Origin: Bosea sp. ANAM02
GTDB taxonomy: Bacteria > Pseudomonadota > Alphaproteobacteria > Rhizobiales > Beijerinckiaceae
Assembly: GCF_011764485.1 (NCBI RefSeq)
Contig: NZ_AP022848.1
Location: forward strand, 2,322,001-2,386,000
DNA: 64,000 nucleotides
Reading direction: 5' to 3'
The notes under the pieces: generated by a model
Database searches by the model: none
The model's input: the letters and a program-made list of their open reading frames with translations, nothing else
Told to the model about the DNA's origin: nothing
In this document: piece after piece, positions 34,372-42,658 of the stretch
Layout of the letters: each line of letters begins with the position of its first letter
Numbering within the stretch: the stretch's first letter is position 1
Made by a program: the position numbers and the translations under genes

Positions 34372-34410
34372 GGAGAGCCGGCATAAATCTACCGGACCGA
34401 CTGCAATCCA

Positions 34411-34457
34411 GAGCATGACCTTCCGTAAGAGTCGTTCAACTTTTACGCGTCATGCTC
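34411..34457. repeat. degenerate palindrome of the AGAGCATGAC kind
   Basis: GAGCATGACCTTCCGTAAGA and TTTTACGCGTCATGCTC form an imperfect inverted repeat, ending 40 bases before the next start codon. It resembles the intergenic AGAGCATGAC/GTCATGCTCT repeats of related genomes. Confidence 0.5.
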
Positions 34458-34497
34458 TCCTCAGAGCGAACGCTCTCCGATCGAGGACTATATCTCC

Positions 34498-36375
34498 ATG
34501 AGCCCGAGCCAGAAGGCGAGTGCCATTACCATGCCGTTGCCGGACACGCAGGAGGAGGGGCGAGCGAGCCCGGCCTCGCCCGGACGTATCCTCCTGGTCG
34601 ACGATGTCCTCGACAATCGCATCGTGCTGGGGCGCAGGCTGCAGCGGCGCGGCTACGAGATCGTCGAGGCCGATTGCGGCGAGGCCGCCCTCGACATCCT
34701 GGCGCGGGAGCGCTTCGACCTCGTGCTGCTCGACGTGATGATGCCCGGCATCAGCGGCCTGGGGGTCGTCAGCGAGATCCGCAAGACGATGACCTCGCAG
34801 CAACTGCCGGTGATCATGGTCACTGCCAAGTCACTCACCGACGACGTGGTCGAGGCCCTGCAATGCGGCGCCGACGACTACATCACCAAGCCGGTCGACT
34901 TCGAAGTGGCCCATGCCCGCATCGTCGTACAGGTCAACCGCAAGCGCGCGGCCGATACGCTGGAGCAATGCGTCAGGGAGCGCACCGCCGCCCTTTCGGA
35001 AGCAACCACGCAGATGACCCGCGAGGTCGAGCAGAAGCGCCAGTCGACGCTGCGCGCCGAGTTCCTCTCGCGCCATGACAGCCTGACCAAGCTGATGAAC
35101 CGCGCCGCCTTCCTCGAAGCCGCGACGATGGCCAGCGAGGCCCATGCCGTGGGCGGGGCGCCCTACGACATCCTCTTTCTCGACCTCGATCGCTTCAAGA
35201 TCATCAACGACACCTTCGGCCATGCGGTCGGGGACCTCGCCCTCAAGGGGGTGGCCGAGCGGCTGGAGGCGATCATCTCGCCCAAGGACGCGCTGGCGCG
35301 CTTCGGCGGCGACGAATTTCTCGTGCTCCACCCGTGCGGCCCCGGCGACGAGCCGACCGCGACGCTGGCCGAGCGGATCGTCCGCAAGCTGACCGAGCCG
35401 ATGGTCGTCGACAGCCATGAGGTCGCCGTCGGCGTCAGCATCGGCATCGCCGCGCCCGCCGGCATGCACGAGCCGGCCGAGACCACGATCGGCCATGCCG
35501 ATATCGCGATGTATCGCGCCAAGAAGGATGGCGGTGACCGCTTCCGCGTCTTCGATCCGGAGCTGGCCGAGGCGTCGCGCCGCCGCTCCGAACTCGAACG
35601 CGACCTGCGCGTCGCGCTCAAGAGCGGGCAGTTCAATATCGTCTACCAGCCGGTGGTCGAGCTCAAGGACCACACGATCAGCGGCTTCGAGGCCCTGCTG
35701 CGCTGGAATCACCCCAAGCGCGGCGCCGTCTCGCCGGCGGAGTTCATCCCGATCGCCGAGGAGACCGGCGTCATCGTCCAGATCGGCGAATGGGTCCTGC
35801 GCCAGGCCTGCGCCACCGCGATGACCTGGCCCAACGACGCCAAGGTCGCGGTCAATCTCTCCGCCATCCAGTTCGAGCGCAGCCCCGTTGTCTCGATCGT
35901 GATGAGCGCGCTCGCCGCGTCCGGCCTGGCGCCTGGTCGTCTCGAGCTCGAGATCACCGAAAGCCTGATCCTGCTCAGCGCGCCGCAGACGCTGGAGGCG
36001 CTGCGCCAGCTGCGCAAGCTCGGCGTGCGCATCGTCATGGACGATTTCGGAACCGGCTATTCCAGCCTGAGCTACCTGCGCGATTTCGAGTTCGACAAGA
36101 TCAAGGTCGACCAGTCATTCATCCGCTCGCTGCCGACCGACGAGGGTACCCGTGCCATCGTCGCCTCAATCGCCAAGCTCGCCCACAAGCTGGGCGTCGC
36201 GACCACCGCCGAAGGCGTGGAGACCGAGGAGCAGCTCCAGCACGTCAGGACGAACGGCATCGGCCTCGTGCAGGGCTTCTTCTTCGGCAAGCCGATATCG
36301 GCCATGGAAATCGAGGGCGTCTTCGAAGCGCTGGACGGCAACGGCGATCCGGTCGGTTTCCCGGTCACCTTCTGA
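34498..36375 (+). CDS. response regulator with GGDEF and EAL domains
   Basis: A 625-residue soluble protein: REC domain (about 30-145) with phosphoacceptor Asp79 in VLLDVMMPG and the later TAKSLTDD and ITKPVD, a short coiled coil (145-195), a GGDEF domain with intact GGDEF at 270-274, and an EAL domain with EALLRW at 398. In the GGDEF domain the inhibitory I-site R-x-x-D is replaced by SPKD, so product inhibition may be lost. The EAL domain keeps the DDFGTGYSSLSYLR metal and loop 6 signature. It may both make and break c-di-GMP, switched by phosphorylation. The kinase could be one of those 3 kb downstream. Confidence 0.93.
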   Translation: MSPSQKASAITMPLPDTQEEGRASPASPGRILLVDDVLDNRIVLGRRLQRRGYEIVEADCGEAALDILARERFDLVLLDVMMPGISGLGVVSEIRKTMTSQQLPVIMVTAKSLTDDVVEALQCGADDYITKPVDFEVAHARIVVQVNRKRAADTLEQCVRERTAALSEATTQMTREVEQKRQSTLRAEFLSRHDSLTKLMNRAAFLEAATMASEAHAVGGAPYDILFLDLDRFKIINDTFGHAVGDLALKGVAERLEAIISPKDALARFGGDEFLVLHPCGPGDEPTATLAERIVRKLTEPMVVDSHEVAVGVSIGIAAPAGMHEPAETTIGHADIAMYRAKKDGGDRFRVFDPELAEASRRRSELERDLRVALKSGQFNIVYQPVVELKDHTISGFEALLRWNHPKRGAVSPAEFIPIAEETGVIVQIGEWVLRQACATAMTWPNDAKVAVNLSAIQFERSPVVSIVMSALAASGLAPGRLELEITESLILLSAPQTLEALRQLRKLGVRIVMDDFGTGYSSLSYLRDFEFDKIKVDQSFIRSLPTDEGTRAIVASIAKLAHKLGVATTAEGVETEEQLQHVRTNGIGLVQGFFFGKPISAMEIEGVFEALDGNGDPVGFPVTF

Positions 36376-36423
36376 GGGAGCCTCGGGGTTTCCCGGGTGC
36401 GCAGGCCAGTCGATCAAGAAAAA

Positions 36424-36451
36424 CCCCGCGCCGGTCAGCACCTGCGCGGGG
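36424..36451. terminator. rho-independent terminator between convergent genes
   Basis: Stem CCCCGCGC/GCGCGGGG with a 12-base loop. Read on the minus strand it is followed by TTTTTCTTG, closing the OmpW gene; on the plus strand by CTTTGATT, a weaker tail for the REC-GGDEF-EAL gene. Confidence 0.85.
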
Positions 36452-36475
36452 CTTTGATTCCTGATCGCGCTCGTC

Positions 36476-37171
36476 TCAGAATCTGTAGGTCACGCCGGTG
36501 TGCACGACCATGGGATCGAGCGTAACGGTCGCCTTGATCGGGACCGGACCCATGTAACCCTGCGTCTTTGCGCGCAGATAGACCTTCTTCACGTCGACGA
36601 AGAAGCCCCAGTTGTCGTCCAGCATGTAGTTGAAGCCGACCTGGCCGGTAAAGCCGAGGGCGTGGTCGGTCTTGAGGCTGGTCACCGCGTGGTCATGGTC
36701 CTTGAAGATGATCATGAGGGCGGGGCCGGCACCGATATAGGGCTGGAAGCGTCCCAACCCCGTGAAATGATATTGGGCGGTCAAGGCCATCGGGCCGCCA
36801 TCGACCTTGCCGAGCGTGCCCAGGCCGGTGAGCGAGCCGCGCGCCTCGACCTTGTTCAGGGGCGGGTAGCCGGCTGCGAGGCCGATCGCGAAGTTGGGGG
36901 TGAAATGATAGCCCGCCTCGATCGCGAAGGTATAGGCGTTGGGGATGCGGACATCGGCCCCCGCGATCGGGAAGCCGCCGGCCTGCATCTTGGCGCCTTC
37001 CGAATAGAACAGTCCGGCCGGGCCGGCGTGCAGGAAGAAGCGCTTGAACGCCGGCTCCTGGTAGATCGGAGCTGGCGTGGTGATCGGGCCTCGCAGCAGG
37101 TCGGCAGCCTGCGCACCAAAGGTGCCTGTGAGGCCAGCGAGCGCGGCCACGGCAACGAGAGGGAGGCGCAT
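36476..37171 (-). CDS. OmpW family outer membrane protein
   Basis: A 231-residue eight-stranded barrel of the OmpW type. It has a signal peptide ending GAQAAD, early RFFLHAGPAGLFYSEGA, PNFAIGLAAGYP, YHFTGLGRFQPYIGAGPAL and DDNWGFFVDVKKVYL, and ends in HTGVTYRF with C-terminal Phe. OmpW barrels let small hydrophobic compounds through the outer membrane. It lies alone, with a terminator downstream. Confidence 0.88.
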   Translation of the reverse strand: MRLPLVAVAALAGLTGTFGAQAADLLRGPITTPAPIYQEPAFKRFFLHAGPAGLFYSEGAKMQAGGFPIAGADVRIPNAYTFAIEAGYHFTPNFAIGLAAGYPPLNKVEARGSLTGLGTLGKVDGGPMALTAQYHFTGLGRFQPYIGAGPALMIIFKDHDHAVTSLKTDHALGFTGQVGFNYMLDDNWGFFVDVKKVYLRAKTQGYMGPVPIKATVTLDPMVVHTGVTYRF

Positions 37172-37420
37172 CTGGTCGATCCTGTGACGGCGAATAACTC
37201 GATCATCGAGGTCTCTCGTTGATATTCCATTAGCCTTAACGAAAGGTTAGTGCGCGCAACGCTTTCTGGGGCCGGGCATCATCAGGGAATTGCCGCATCG
37301 ACGAGGGGGGAGGGCCGGCCCATACTTTGGATTGCGGGATGTCCGGCGGATAGCGGAAGGATTGCGTTCGGCTCGCGCCGGCTACCGGCAAGGCCAGCCG
37401 ATCGGAGCGGGGCGCTGCCT

Positions 37421-37789
37421 TCAGGCCCGACCCAGGCAGTTCCGGATCTTGCCGACCAGGCGCGGCAGATCCACCGGCTTGGTGTCGAAATCCGCGCAGC
37501 CGACCGCAGCGCTGCGAGCCTGGTCGCTGGCCAGTGCATGCGCCGTCAGGGCGATCACCGGAATCCGCGCCGTGGCGGGCGAGGCCTTGATCTGCTGCGT
37601 CGCCTCCCAGCCGTCCATGTCGCCGAGCGCGACGTCCATGAGGATCAGGTCGGGCGCCTCGGTCCCCGCCATGGCGACGCCGCTTGGGCCATCGGGCGCG
37701 CAGAGCACGGTATAGCCCTGCCTTTGCAGGCGCCGGCTCAACATGTCCCGGTTCATCTCGTTGTCTTCGACGAGCAGGATCTTAGGCAT
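37421..37789 (-). CDS. single-domain response regulator (DivK-like)
   Basis: A 122-residue stand-alone receiver. It opens MPKILLVEDNEMNRDMLSRR with the acidic pair, has phosphoacceptor Asp52 in LILMDVALGDMDGWE, the switch Thr in IALTAHAL and the Lys in DTKPVDLPR. There is no output domain, so it works as a phosphate relay or by binding a partner, as DivK does. Its ATG lies inside the end of the kinase gene upstream (8-base overlap), so kinase and receiver are a pair. Confidence 0.9.
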   Translation of the reverse strand: MPKILLVEDNEMNRDMLSRRLQRQGYTVLCAPDGPSGVAMAGTEAPDLILMDVALGDMDGWEATQQIKASPATARIPVIALTAHALASDQARSAAVGCADFDTKPVDLPRLVGKIRNCLGRA

Positions 37790-39269
37790 GGGCAATGGTC
37801 GACCGTGATGTGGAGCTGGGGCTTGCGTTCCCTCCCGGCGCGATATCGGCGCGAAGCGCGGCGGAAGCGAGCAAGTGTGCCGCCGCCGGCGGCGCATTCG
37901 GAAGGGTGAGCGTGAAGGTGCAGCCGCTGCCGGGGCGGTTTTCGACGGCGATATCGCCGCCGGAGAGCCTGGCGATCTTCCGGCACAGGGCGAGGCCCAG
38001 GCGGGCGCCGCCATATTTGCTGCCGTTCGCATCGCCGGCATCGGTGAACTGCTCGAACAGCACCGGCAGCAGCTCAGAATCGATGCCTCCGCCGGTATCC
38101 TCGACCGCCACCGTGAGGTCCCCTCGTGCGGAGGTGGCGACAACGAGGTCGATCCGGCCGTTGCGCGTGAACTTGATGGCATTCACCACGAGTTCGGCCA
38201 GGATCTGCCGGAGCTTGGCGCGGTCGGCGATGAATTGCACGGGTGCCAGTGCGGAATCGACGATGATCTCGGTGCCGTTGTCCTGCGCCCGCAGCCGGAA
38301 ATCGGCCGCGACGGCCTCGACCAGATCGGCCGGATCGATCGCTTCGAGATGGAGTTCCATCTTGCCGGCCTCGATCTTGGCGAGATCGAGGATCTCGTTG
38401 ACCAGCTTGAGGAGGAGATGGCCGGAACTCTGGATGCGACTCAGGTCCTCGACGGCCTCCTCGTCGCCTTCCTCCCGGACATCTTCGAGCAGGATCTCGC
38501 TGTAGCCGATCACGGCGTTGAGCGGGGTGCGCAGTTCATGGCTCATCTTGGCCAGGAACTCGGTCCGGGCGGCGCCGGCGCGCTCCGTCGCCTCGATCGC
38601 CTCGCGCAATTCGGTCGCGGTCTGGAGATGACCCTGCATCGCGGTCTCCAGCTCCGTCTGCGAGGCGAGGAGACGGGCATAGAACAGCGCCATCATCGCG
38701 ACATAGAGCGAGGCGGCGATGGTCGAGACCAGGCCGAGCCCCTCGCGGGCCGCGACATCCAGCCGGCTCGGCATGCCGCCGCCGAGGAACCAGACCGCCC
38801 CGAAGGCGGCAAAATTGGCGGCGAACATGCCGAGCGCGATCGTGCGCAGCCTCGGCTCCTCGCCGATATAGAACAGCGCGAGGAGCGGGATCGTTAGGAC
38901 CCAGGGCAATGTCGGCGAGGTGACACCGCCATAGAAATAGCAGCTCCAGAGGATGCAGAAGTTCAGGTTCTGGATGGAGGCCAGCGCCAACGCGTTGTAA
39001 TGCCCCCACGCCCGCAGCACGAAGGGGAATATCCAGAAGGCCGAGATCGACAGCGCCAGGACCAGCACGGGATATCCCGGGTCCCGATCGAAGACATAAA
39101 GCGCCAGCGGAACGGTATTGCCGATGAAGGGCCCGAAGATGTGGCTGATCAGGAACATCCGCACTTGCTTGAGCTTCTGGCGGTCCTGCGCGATCGCGGC
39201 CGGGATGAACCAGTCGACGAGATCGCTCACCATCGTCCCGAGGCGTTTTTCGCCCTGTGCCATCGACAT
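37782..39269 (-). CDS. sensor histidine kinase with N-terminal multi-TM domain
   Basis: A 495-residue kinase. About six membrane helices occupy residues 35-205 (for instance FGPFIGNTVPLALYVFD and GGVTSPTLPWVLTIPLLAL), then a coiled coil, the H-box KMSHELRTPLNAVIG with His244, and the ATP-binding domain with the N-box ELVVNAIKFT, G1 VEDTGGGID and G2-like GGARLGLAL, where the usual GGTGLGL is altered. The membrane part is homologous to that of the divergent kinase at 39502. The C-terminal 30 residues after the domain are Ala/Ser-rich. It overlaps its receiver gene by 8 bases. Confidence 0.9.
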   Translation of the reverse strand: MSMAQGEKRLGTMVSDLVDWFIPAAIAQDRQKLKQVRMFLISHIFGPFIGNTVPLALYVFDRDPGYPVLVLALSISAFWIFPFVLRAWGHYNALALASIQNLNFCILWSCYFYGGVTSPTLPWVLTIPLLALFYIGEEPRLRTIALGMFAANFAAFGAVWFLGGGMPSRLDVAAREGLGLVSTIAASLYVAMMALFYARLLASQTELETAMQGHLQTATELREAIEATERAGAARTEFLAKMSHELRTPLNAVIGYSEILLEDVREEGDEEAVEDLSRIQSSGHLLLKLVNEILDLAKIEAGKMELHLEAIDPADLVEAVAADFRLRAQDNGTEIIVDSALAPVQFIADRAKLRQILAELVVNAIKFTRNGRIDLVVATSARGDLTVAVEDTGGGIDSELLPVLFEQFTDAGDANGSKYGGARLGLALCRKIARLSGGDIAVENRPGSGCTFTLTLPNAPPAAAHLLASAALRADIAPGGNASPSSTSRSTIAHA

Positions 39270-39501
39270 GAAATCCCGGATGCCAGAGAAGAGGCGGATA
39301 ATGCTTGAAACAACCGGCCGGATCGATCCTGCGAACCCATTCGCATGAAAGCAATGTCAATGGCGCAAAGGCATTAAGGCCGCGTGAATCCGGGTTGTCG
39401 CAAGCAATTGACGCCGAGTCTGATTGTTAAGGACCTGCTCGTATCCTCGAAGTCGACACGTACGCCCTGCAGGCCGTATCGACATCAAGGCACGCAACAG
39501 G

Positions 39502-40911
39502 ATGATGAAGTTTATCGACTGGTTCCTCCCGGATGCGGCGAAATTCGACCGCGCGGAGCAGGGCCTCGCCCGCAACTTCGTCTTCACCCATCTGTTCGGC
39601 CCGCTTCTGAGCCAGCCGATCGGCGTCTTCCTCTATCTGACCGATCCCGATCCCGGCCTGGCCTGCTGGACGATCATCGTCTGCACCTGGCTGTTCTGGC
39701 TCCTGCCCTTCGTGCTGAAGCTGACGAAGCGGCTGCAGCTCGCCGCGCTGATCTCGGTCGAGCTTCTCGCTTTCACCGCGCTGTTCGGGGCCTTCCATTA
39801 CGGTGGCGTCAGCTCGCCCTTCCTGCCCTGGCTGATCATCAGCCTGCTGCTCGGCTTCTTCTATCTGCACGACCGGCCGCTGCTGGTGCTCGGCCTGTTC
39901 GCGGCCAACATTCTGACCTTCTCGGCCGCCTATATGATCTATGGCTTTCCGACCATCGTGCCGCTGGACAAGCTGCAAAAGGTCGGCTGGATCTCGATTC
40001 TGGCCGCGGCGGTCTACATGTCCTGGATGGCGGCCTATTACGCCAGCATCACCTCGAAGCGCTCCGAGATCGAGCGTGAGACCGAGCGTCATCGCGAGAC
40101 CGCGCGGCGCCTCCAGGCCGCCAAGGAGGCCGCAGACGAGGCGACGCATCTGAAGTCGATCTTCGTCGCGAAGATGAGCCATGAGCTGCGCACGCCGCTC
40201 AATGCCGTGATCGGCTATAGCGAGATGTTGCTGGAAAGCTTCGAGGATCAGGGCCGCAGCCAGAGCAAGATCGCCGATCTGCAGCGCATCAACGCGGCCG
40301 GCAAACATCTGCTGGCGCTGGTCGCCGACGTGCTCGACCTCTCGCGGATCGAGACGCAGAGCGACAAGTTCAAGATCACGAGCTTCGATGTCGACTGGCT
40401 GGCGGAGGACGCCGTTTCGACGGCCAAGCATCTCGTCGAGGAGAATGGCAGCAAGCTGACCCTGACCTGCATCGGCAAGCTCGGCGCCATGCAGTCCGAC
40501 CCCACCAAGGTCCGGCAAGTCCTCCTCAACCTGCTCGGCAACGCCGCCAAGTTCACGGCGAACGGCTCAGTCACCCTGGCTGTCCGCCGCGAGGCGAAGC
40601 CGGGCGGCGACTGGATCGAGTTCCAGGTTCGCGACACCGGCATCGGCATCGCGCCGGAGGGGCTCGCCCGGCTCTTCCAGAATTTCGGCCAGGCCACGGC
40701 CGGCATCGCCGGCCAATTCGGCGGCACGGGGCTCGGGCTCTCGATCAGTCAGAAGCTCTGCGTACTGATGGGCGGCAGCATCTCGGTGACCAGCGAGCTC
40801 GGCAAGGGCTCCTGTTTCATCGTGCGCCTGCCGGCCATCGCCCGGATCACCGGCGAGACGCGCCAGACCGAGGCTGCCCTCGACGGGCCACCGAAGGTCG
40901 CCGCGGCCTGA
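39502..40911 (+). CDS. sensor histidine kinase, paralogue of the divergent kinase
   Basis: A 469-residue kinase with the same plan: multi-TM sensor region (residues 25-185, with LFGPLLSQPIGVFLYLTDPD and YGGVSSPFLPWLIISLLLG), coiled coil, H-box KMSHELRTPLNAVIG with His227, NLLGNAAKFT, VRDTGIGIAPEGL and GGTGLGLSISQKL, all intact. It matches the divergent neighbour in the TM region (GPxxxxPxxxxLxxxDPxPG, YGGVxSPxLPWxxxxxLL), so the two arose by inverted duplication. There is no receiver gene just downstream. The start at ATG 39502 removes a 26-codon upstream extension that begins with TTG. Confidence 0.9.
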   Translation: MMKFIDWFLPDAAKFDRAEQGLARNFVFTHLFGPLLSQPIGVFLYLTDPDPGLACWTIIVCTWLFWLLPFVLKLTKRLQLAALISVELLAFTALFGAFHYGGVSSPFLPWLIISLLLGFFYLHDRPLLVLGLFAANILTFSAAYMIYGFPTIVPLDKLQKVGWISILAAAVYMSWMAAYYASITSKRSEIERETERHRETARRLQAAKEAADEATHLKSIFVAKMSHELRTPLNAVIGYSEMLLESFEDQGRSQSKIADLQRINAAGKHLLALVADVLDLSRIETQSDKFKITSFDVDWLAEDAVSTAKHLVEENGSKLTLTCIGKLGAMQSDPTKVRQVLLNLLGNAAKFTANGSVTLAVRREAKPGGDWIEFQVRDTGIGIAPEGLARLFQNFGQATAGIAGQFGGTGLGLSISQKLCVLMGGSISVTSELGKGSCFIVRLPAIARITGETRQTEAALDGPPKVAAA

Positions 40912-41169
40912 TCGGCCGGGTCTTCTTCCAGCGGTGGGCCGCACGCAAGGCTGCGCGTCGCCGCCGCGCCCAGACAGGCGTTCTCCGCCAGCGCGATCCC
41001 CGGCGGACCGGCAAAGCGACCTTGTATCGCACCGTCGTCGAAGTTCCGGCCGGGCGCGGTGGCGGCCTGCCGCATCCGGATTCCGCGCGACAGGTCGCAT
41101 CGCACTGGATTCCCAGCTCCAGCGGCGGCATTGTTCCAATATCCCGGATCGAAGCGAGGAGAGGCTAGT

Positions 41170-41565
41170 TTGGACATCACGCGCGCCGGAACGCGGCCCT
41201 CCGGCAAGGGCCCCTCGGACTGGTTCACCGGGACGGTCCGCATCGACCCGCTCTGCAATGCCCATGCGGCCGAGCGCGTTCAGGGCGCCAGCGTCACCTT
41301 CGAGCCGGGCGCCCGTACGGCCTGGCATACGCATCCGCTCGGCCAGACCGTGATCGTCACGGCGGGTCTCGGGCGGGCGCAATGCTGGGGCGGGCCGATC
41401 ATGGAAATCCGCCCCGGCGACGTCGTCTGGTTCCCGCCGGGGGAGAAGCACTGGCATGGCGCCTCTCCGGCGACGGCCATGACGCATATCGCGATCCAGG
41501 AGGTCCAGGACGGCAAGGTCGTCGACTGGATGGAGCAGGTCTCCGACACCCAGTATGGCGGTTAA
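41170..41565 (+). CDS. cupin domain-containing protein ((R)-mandelonitrile lyase-like)
   Basis: A 131-residue single-domain cupin. The metal site is visible in [15 protein letters not shown] and [12 protein letters not shown], and GSDTQYGG-like DTQYGG ends the protein. This size and pattern match the small cupin group annotated as (R)-mandelonitrile lyase or carboxymuconolactone-type cupins, but the reaction is not known. The start is the TTG at 41170, with GAGGAGAGGC at the right distance; the longer frame from 41059 has no homology in its first 37 residues. Confidence 0.85.
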   Translation: MDITRAGTRPSGKGPSDWFTGTVRIDPLCNAHAAERVQGASVTFEPGARTAWHTHPLGQTVIVTAGLGRAQCWGGPIMEIRPGDVVWFPPGEKHWHGASPATAMTHIAIQEVQDGKVVDWMEQVSDTQYGG

Positions 41566-41686
41566 CGATGAGCGTCGGTGCTTGCCGTCGCGCTGGGGAA
41601 GATATGCATTAATCCTTTAATTTCGTCACGAATTGGATCATTGCTAGAAGCCTGTGTTGATGCCTGCGTAACCTTACGAGAAAGTC

Positions 41687-41908
41687 ATGCGGCCCGAGCG
41701 TGTGCGACGGTTCCCAGCGCCTGTTCAGGCTCCCAGCCTCGGCCGCCGGCTGCAGGCGGCGAACGACAACGTGCCCGAGATCAGGGATAGCGTGGTCAGC
41801 ATCCTGATCGGTCGTTCCCTGATCGCCGGCGCCGCCCTGCTGGCCCTGGCGATCGTCGCCGGATGGAGCCTTTGGCTCGTCCGGGCGCTCTGGCGCCACT
41901 TCGCCTGA
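41687..41908 (+). CDS. small single-TM membrane protein
   Basis: A 73-residue protein with a basic N-terminal half (MRPERVRRFPAPVQAP, then GRRLQAANDNVPEIRDS) and one C-terminal membrane helix (SLIAGAALLALAIVAGWSLWLV). The AANDN motif occurs in many short alphaproteobacterial proteins of unknown role. ACGAGAAAG precedes the ATG. A real small gene is likely but not proven. Confidence 0.5.
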   Translation: MRPERVRRFPAPVQAPSLGRRLQAANDNVPEIRDSVVSILIGRSLIAGAALLALAIVAGWSLWLVRALWRHFA

Positions 41909-42092
41909 GGAAAAGCCGGCGATGCCGGCTTGCACCGGCTGATCGCCGCGGATGCGCCGGCAGGGCGCATTGACGCAGCGGCAGGTATCGTTGAAAATCG
42001 ATATATCGCATCGGATGACCGACGGGCTGCCATCCTGACGCGTTGCGCCCCGGCCGCGTCGGGACGCCAATTTTACTCATCCCGGGGCATTC

Positions 42093-42647
42093 GTGCAGTC
42101 GAGAACCATCCACGGCAGGATCGAAGACCGTGCTGCCACGGAGCGGCCGGACGAGCCTGCCGGGCTGACCGCTCTCCTGCGCGACTGTGCCTTACGCGAG
42201 CACGGGGTTTTCCTGTTCGGCAGCGACGGCCGTACGATCTACGCGCTGCGCGAGCGGGTTGCGTCGGCGTTTCCGACAGTCAGGATCGCGGGCGTCTGCG
42301 ATGCCGATTTCGTCGGGCCGGTCGATCGCGCCGTTCTCGATCATATCCGCGCAGCCAATGCCGATCTGATCATGACCGACCTTCCGCTGGCGCGATTCCG
42401 GTTGTTCAGCGCGCAATGCGCCGCCGGAGGAATCGACGGACGCCGGATCAACCTGCCGGGAAGCTTCGCCGGCTTCGCCTTCGGCCCGCAGCAGGGCTTG
42501 TCCCGCTTCTCCGTACCGGCGCGGCTGCGCCGCTTTGGCATTGCGGCAGAGGCGGGCCTGCGCTTCGCCCGCATCATTCTGGGGCAGAGCCTGCGCCAAA
42601 TGGACGCCGCTCGCGCTGCCGCGGTCCCGCGCCGCCGCCGGAGCTGA
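42093..42647 (+). CDS. WecG/TagA/CpsF-like glycosyltransferase family protein, degenerate
   Basis: A 184-residue protein resembling the second half of WecG/TagA glycosyltransferases. VFLFGSDGRTIYALRERVAS matches the conserved VxLxGGxxGVAExxAxxL, RIAGVCDADFVGP the GxxxGYF region and HIRAANADLIMTDLP the ADxxLVxLG element, but the expected P-x-Q-E-x-W and the N-terminal D-G residues are not there. It probably lacks transferase activity or has another task. It opens with GTG. It lies back to back (convergent) with the sugar transferase that starts exopolysaccharide synthesis. Confidence 0.6.
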   Translation: MQSRTIHGRIEDRAATERPDEPAGLTALLRDCALREHGVFLFGSDGRTIYALRERVASAFPTVRIAGVCDADFVGPVDRAVLDHIRAANADLIMTDLPLARFRLFSAQCAAGGIDGRRINLPGSFAGFAFGPQQGLSRFSVPARLRRFGIAAEAGLRFARIILGQSLRQMDAARAAAVPRRRRS

Positions 42648-42658
42648 TCGCGGCGCGC

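Noticed and set aside
37790..38182. An N-terminal extension of the single-domain receiver, which would make a larger protein
   Set aside because: The extension runs out of frame through the kinase ATP-binding region and has no homology; the ATG at 37789 starts the receiver fold exactly.
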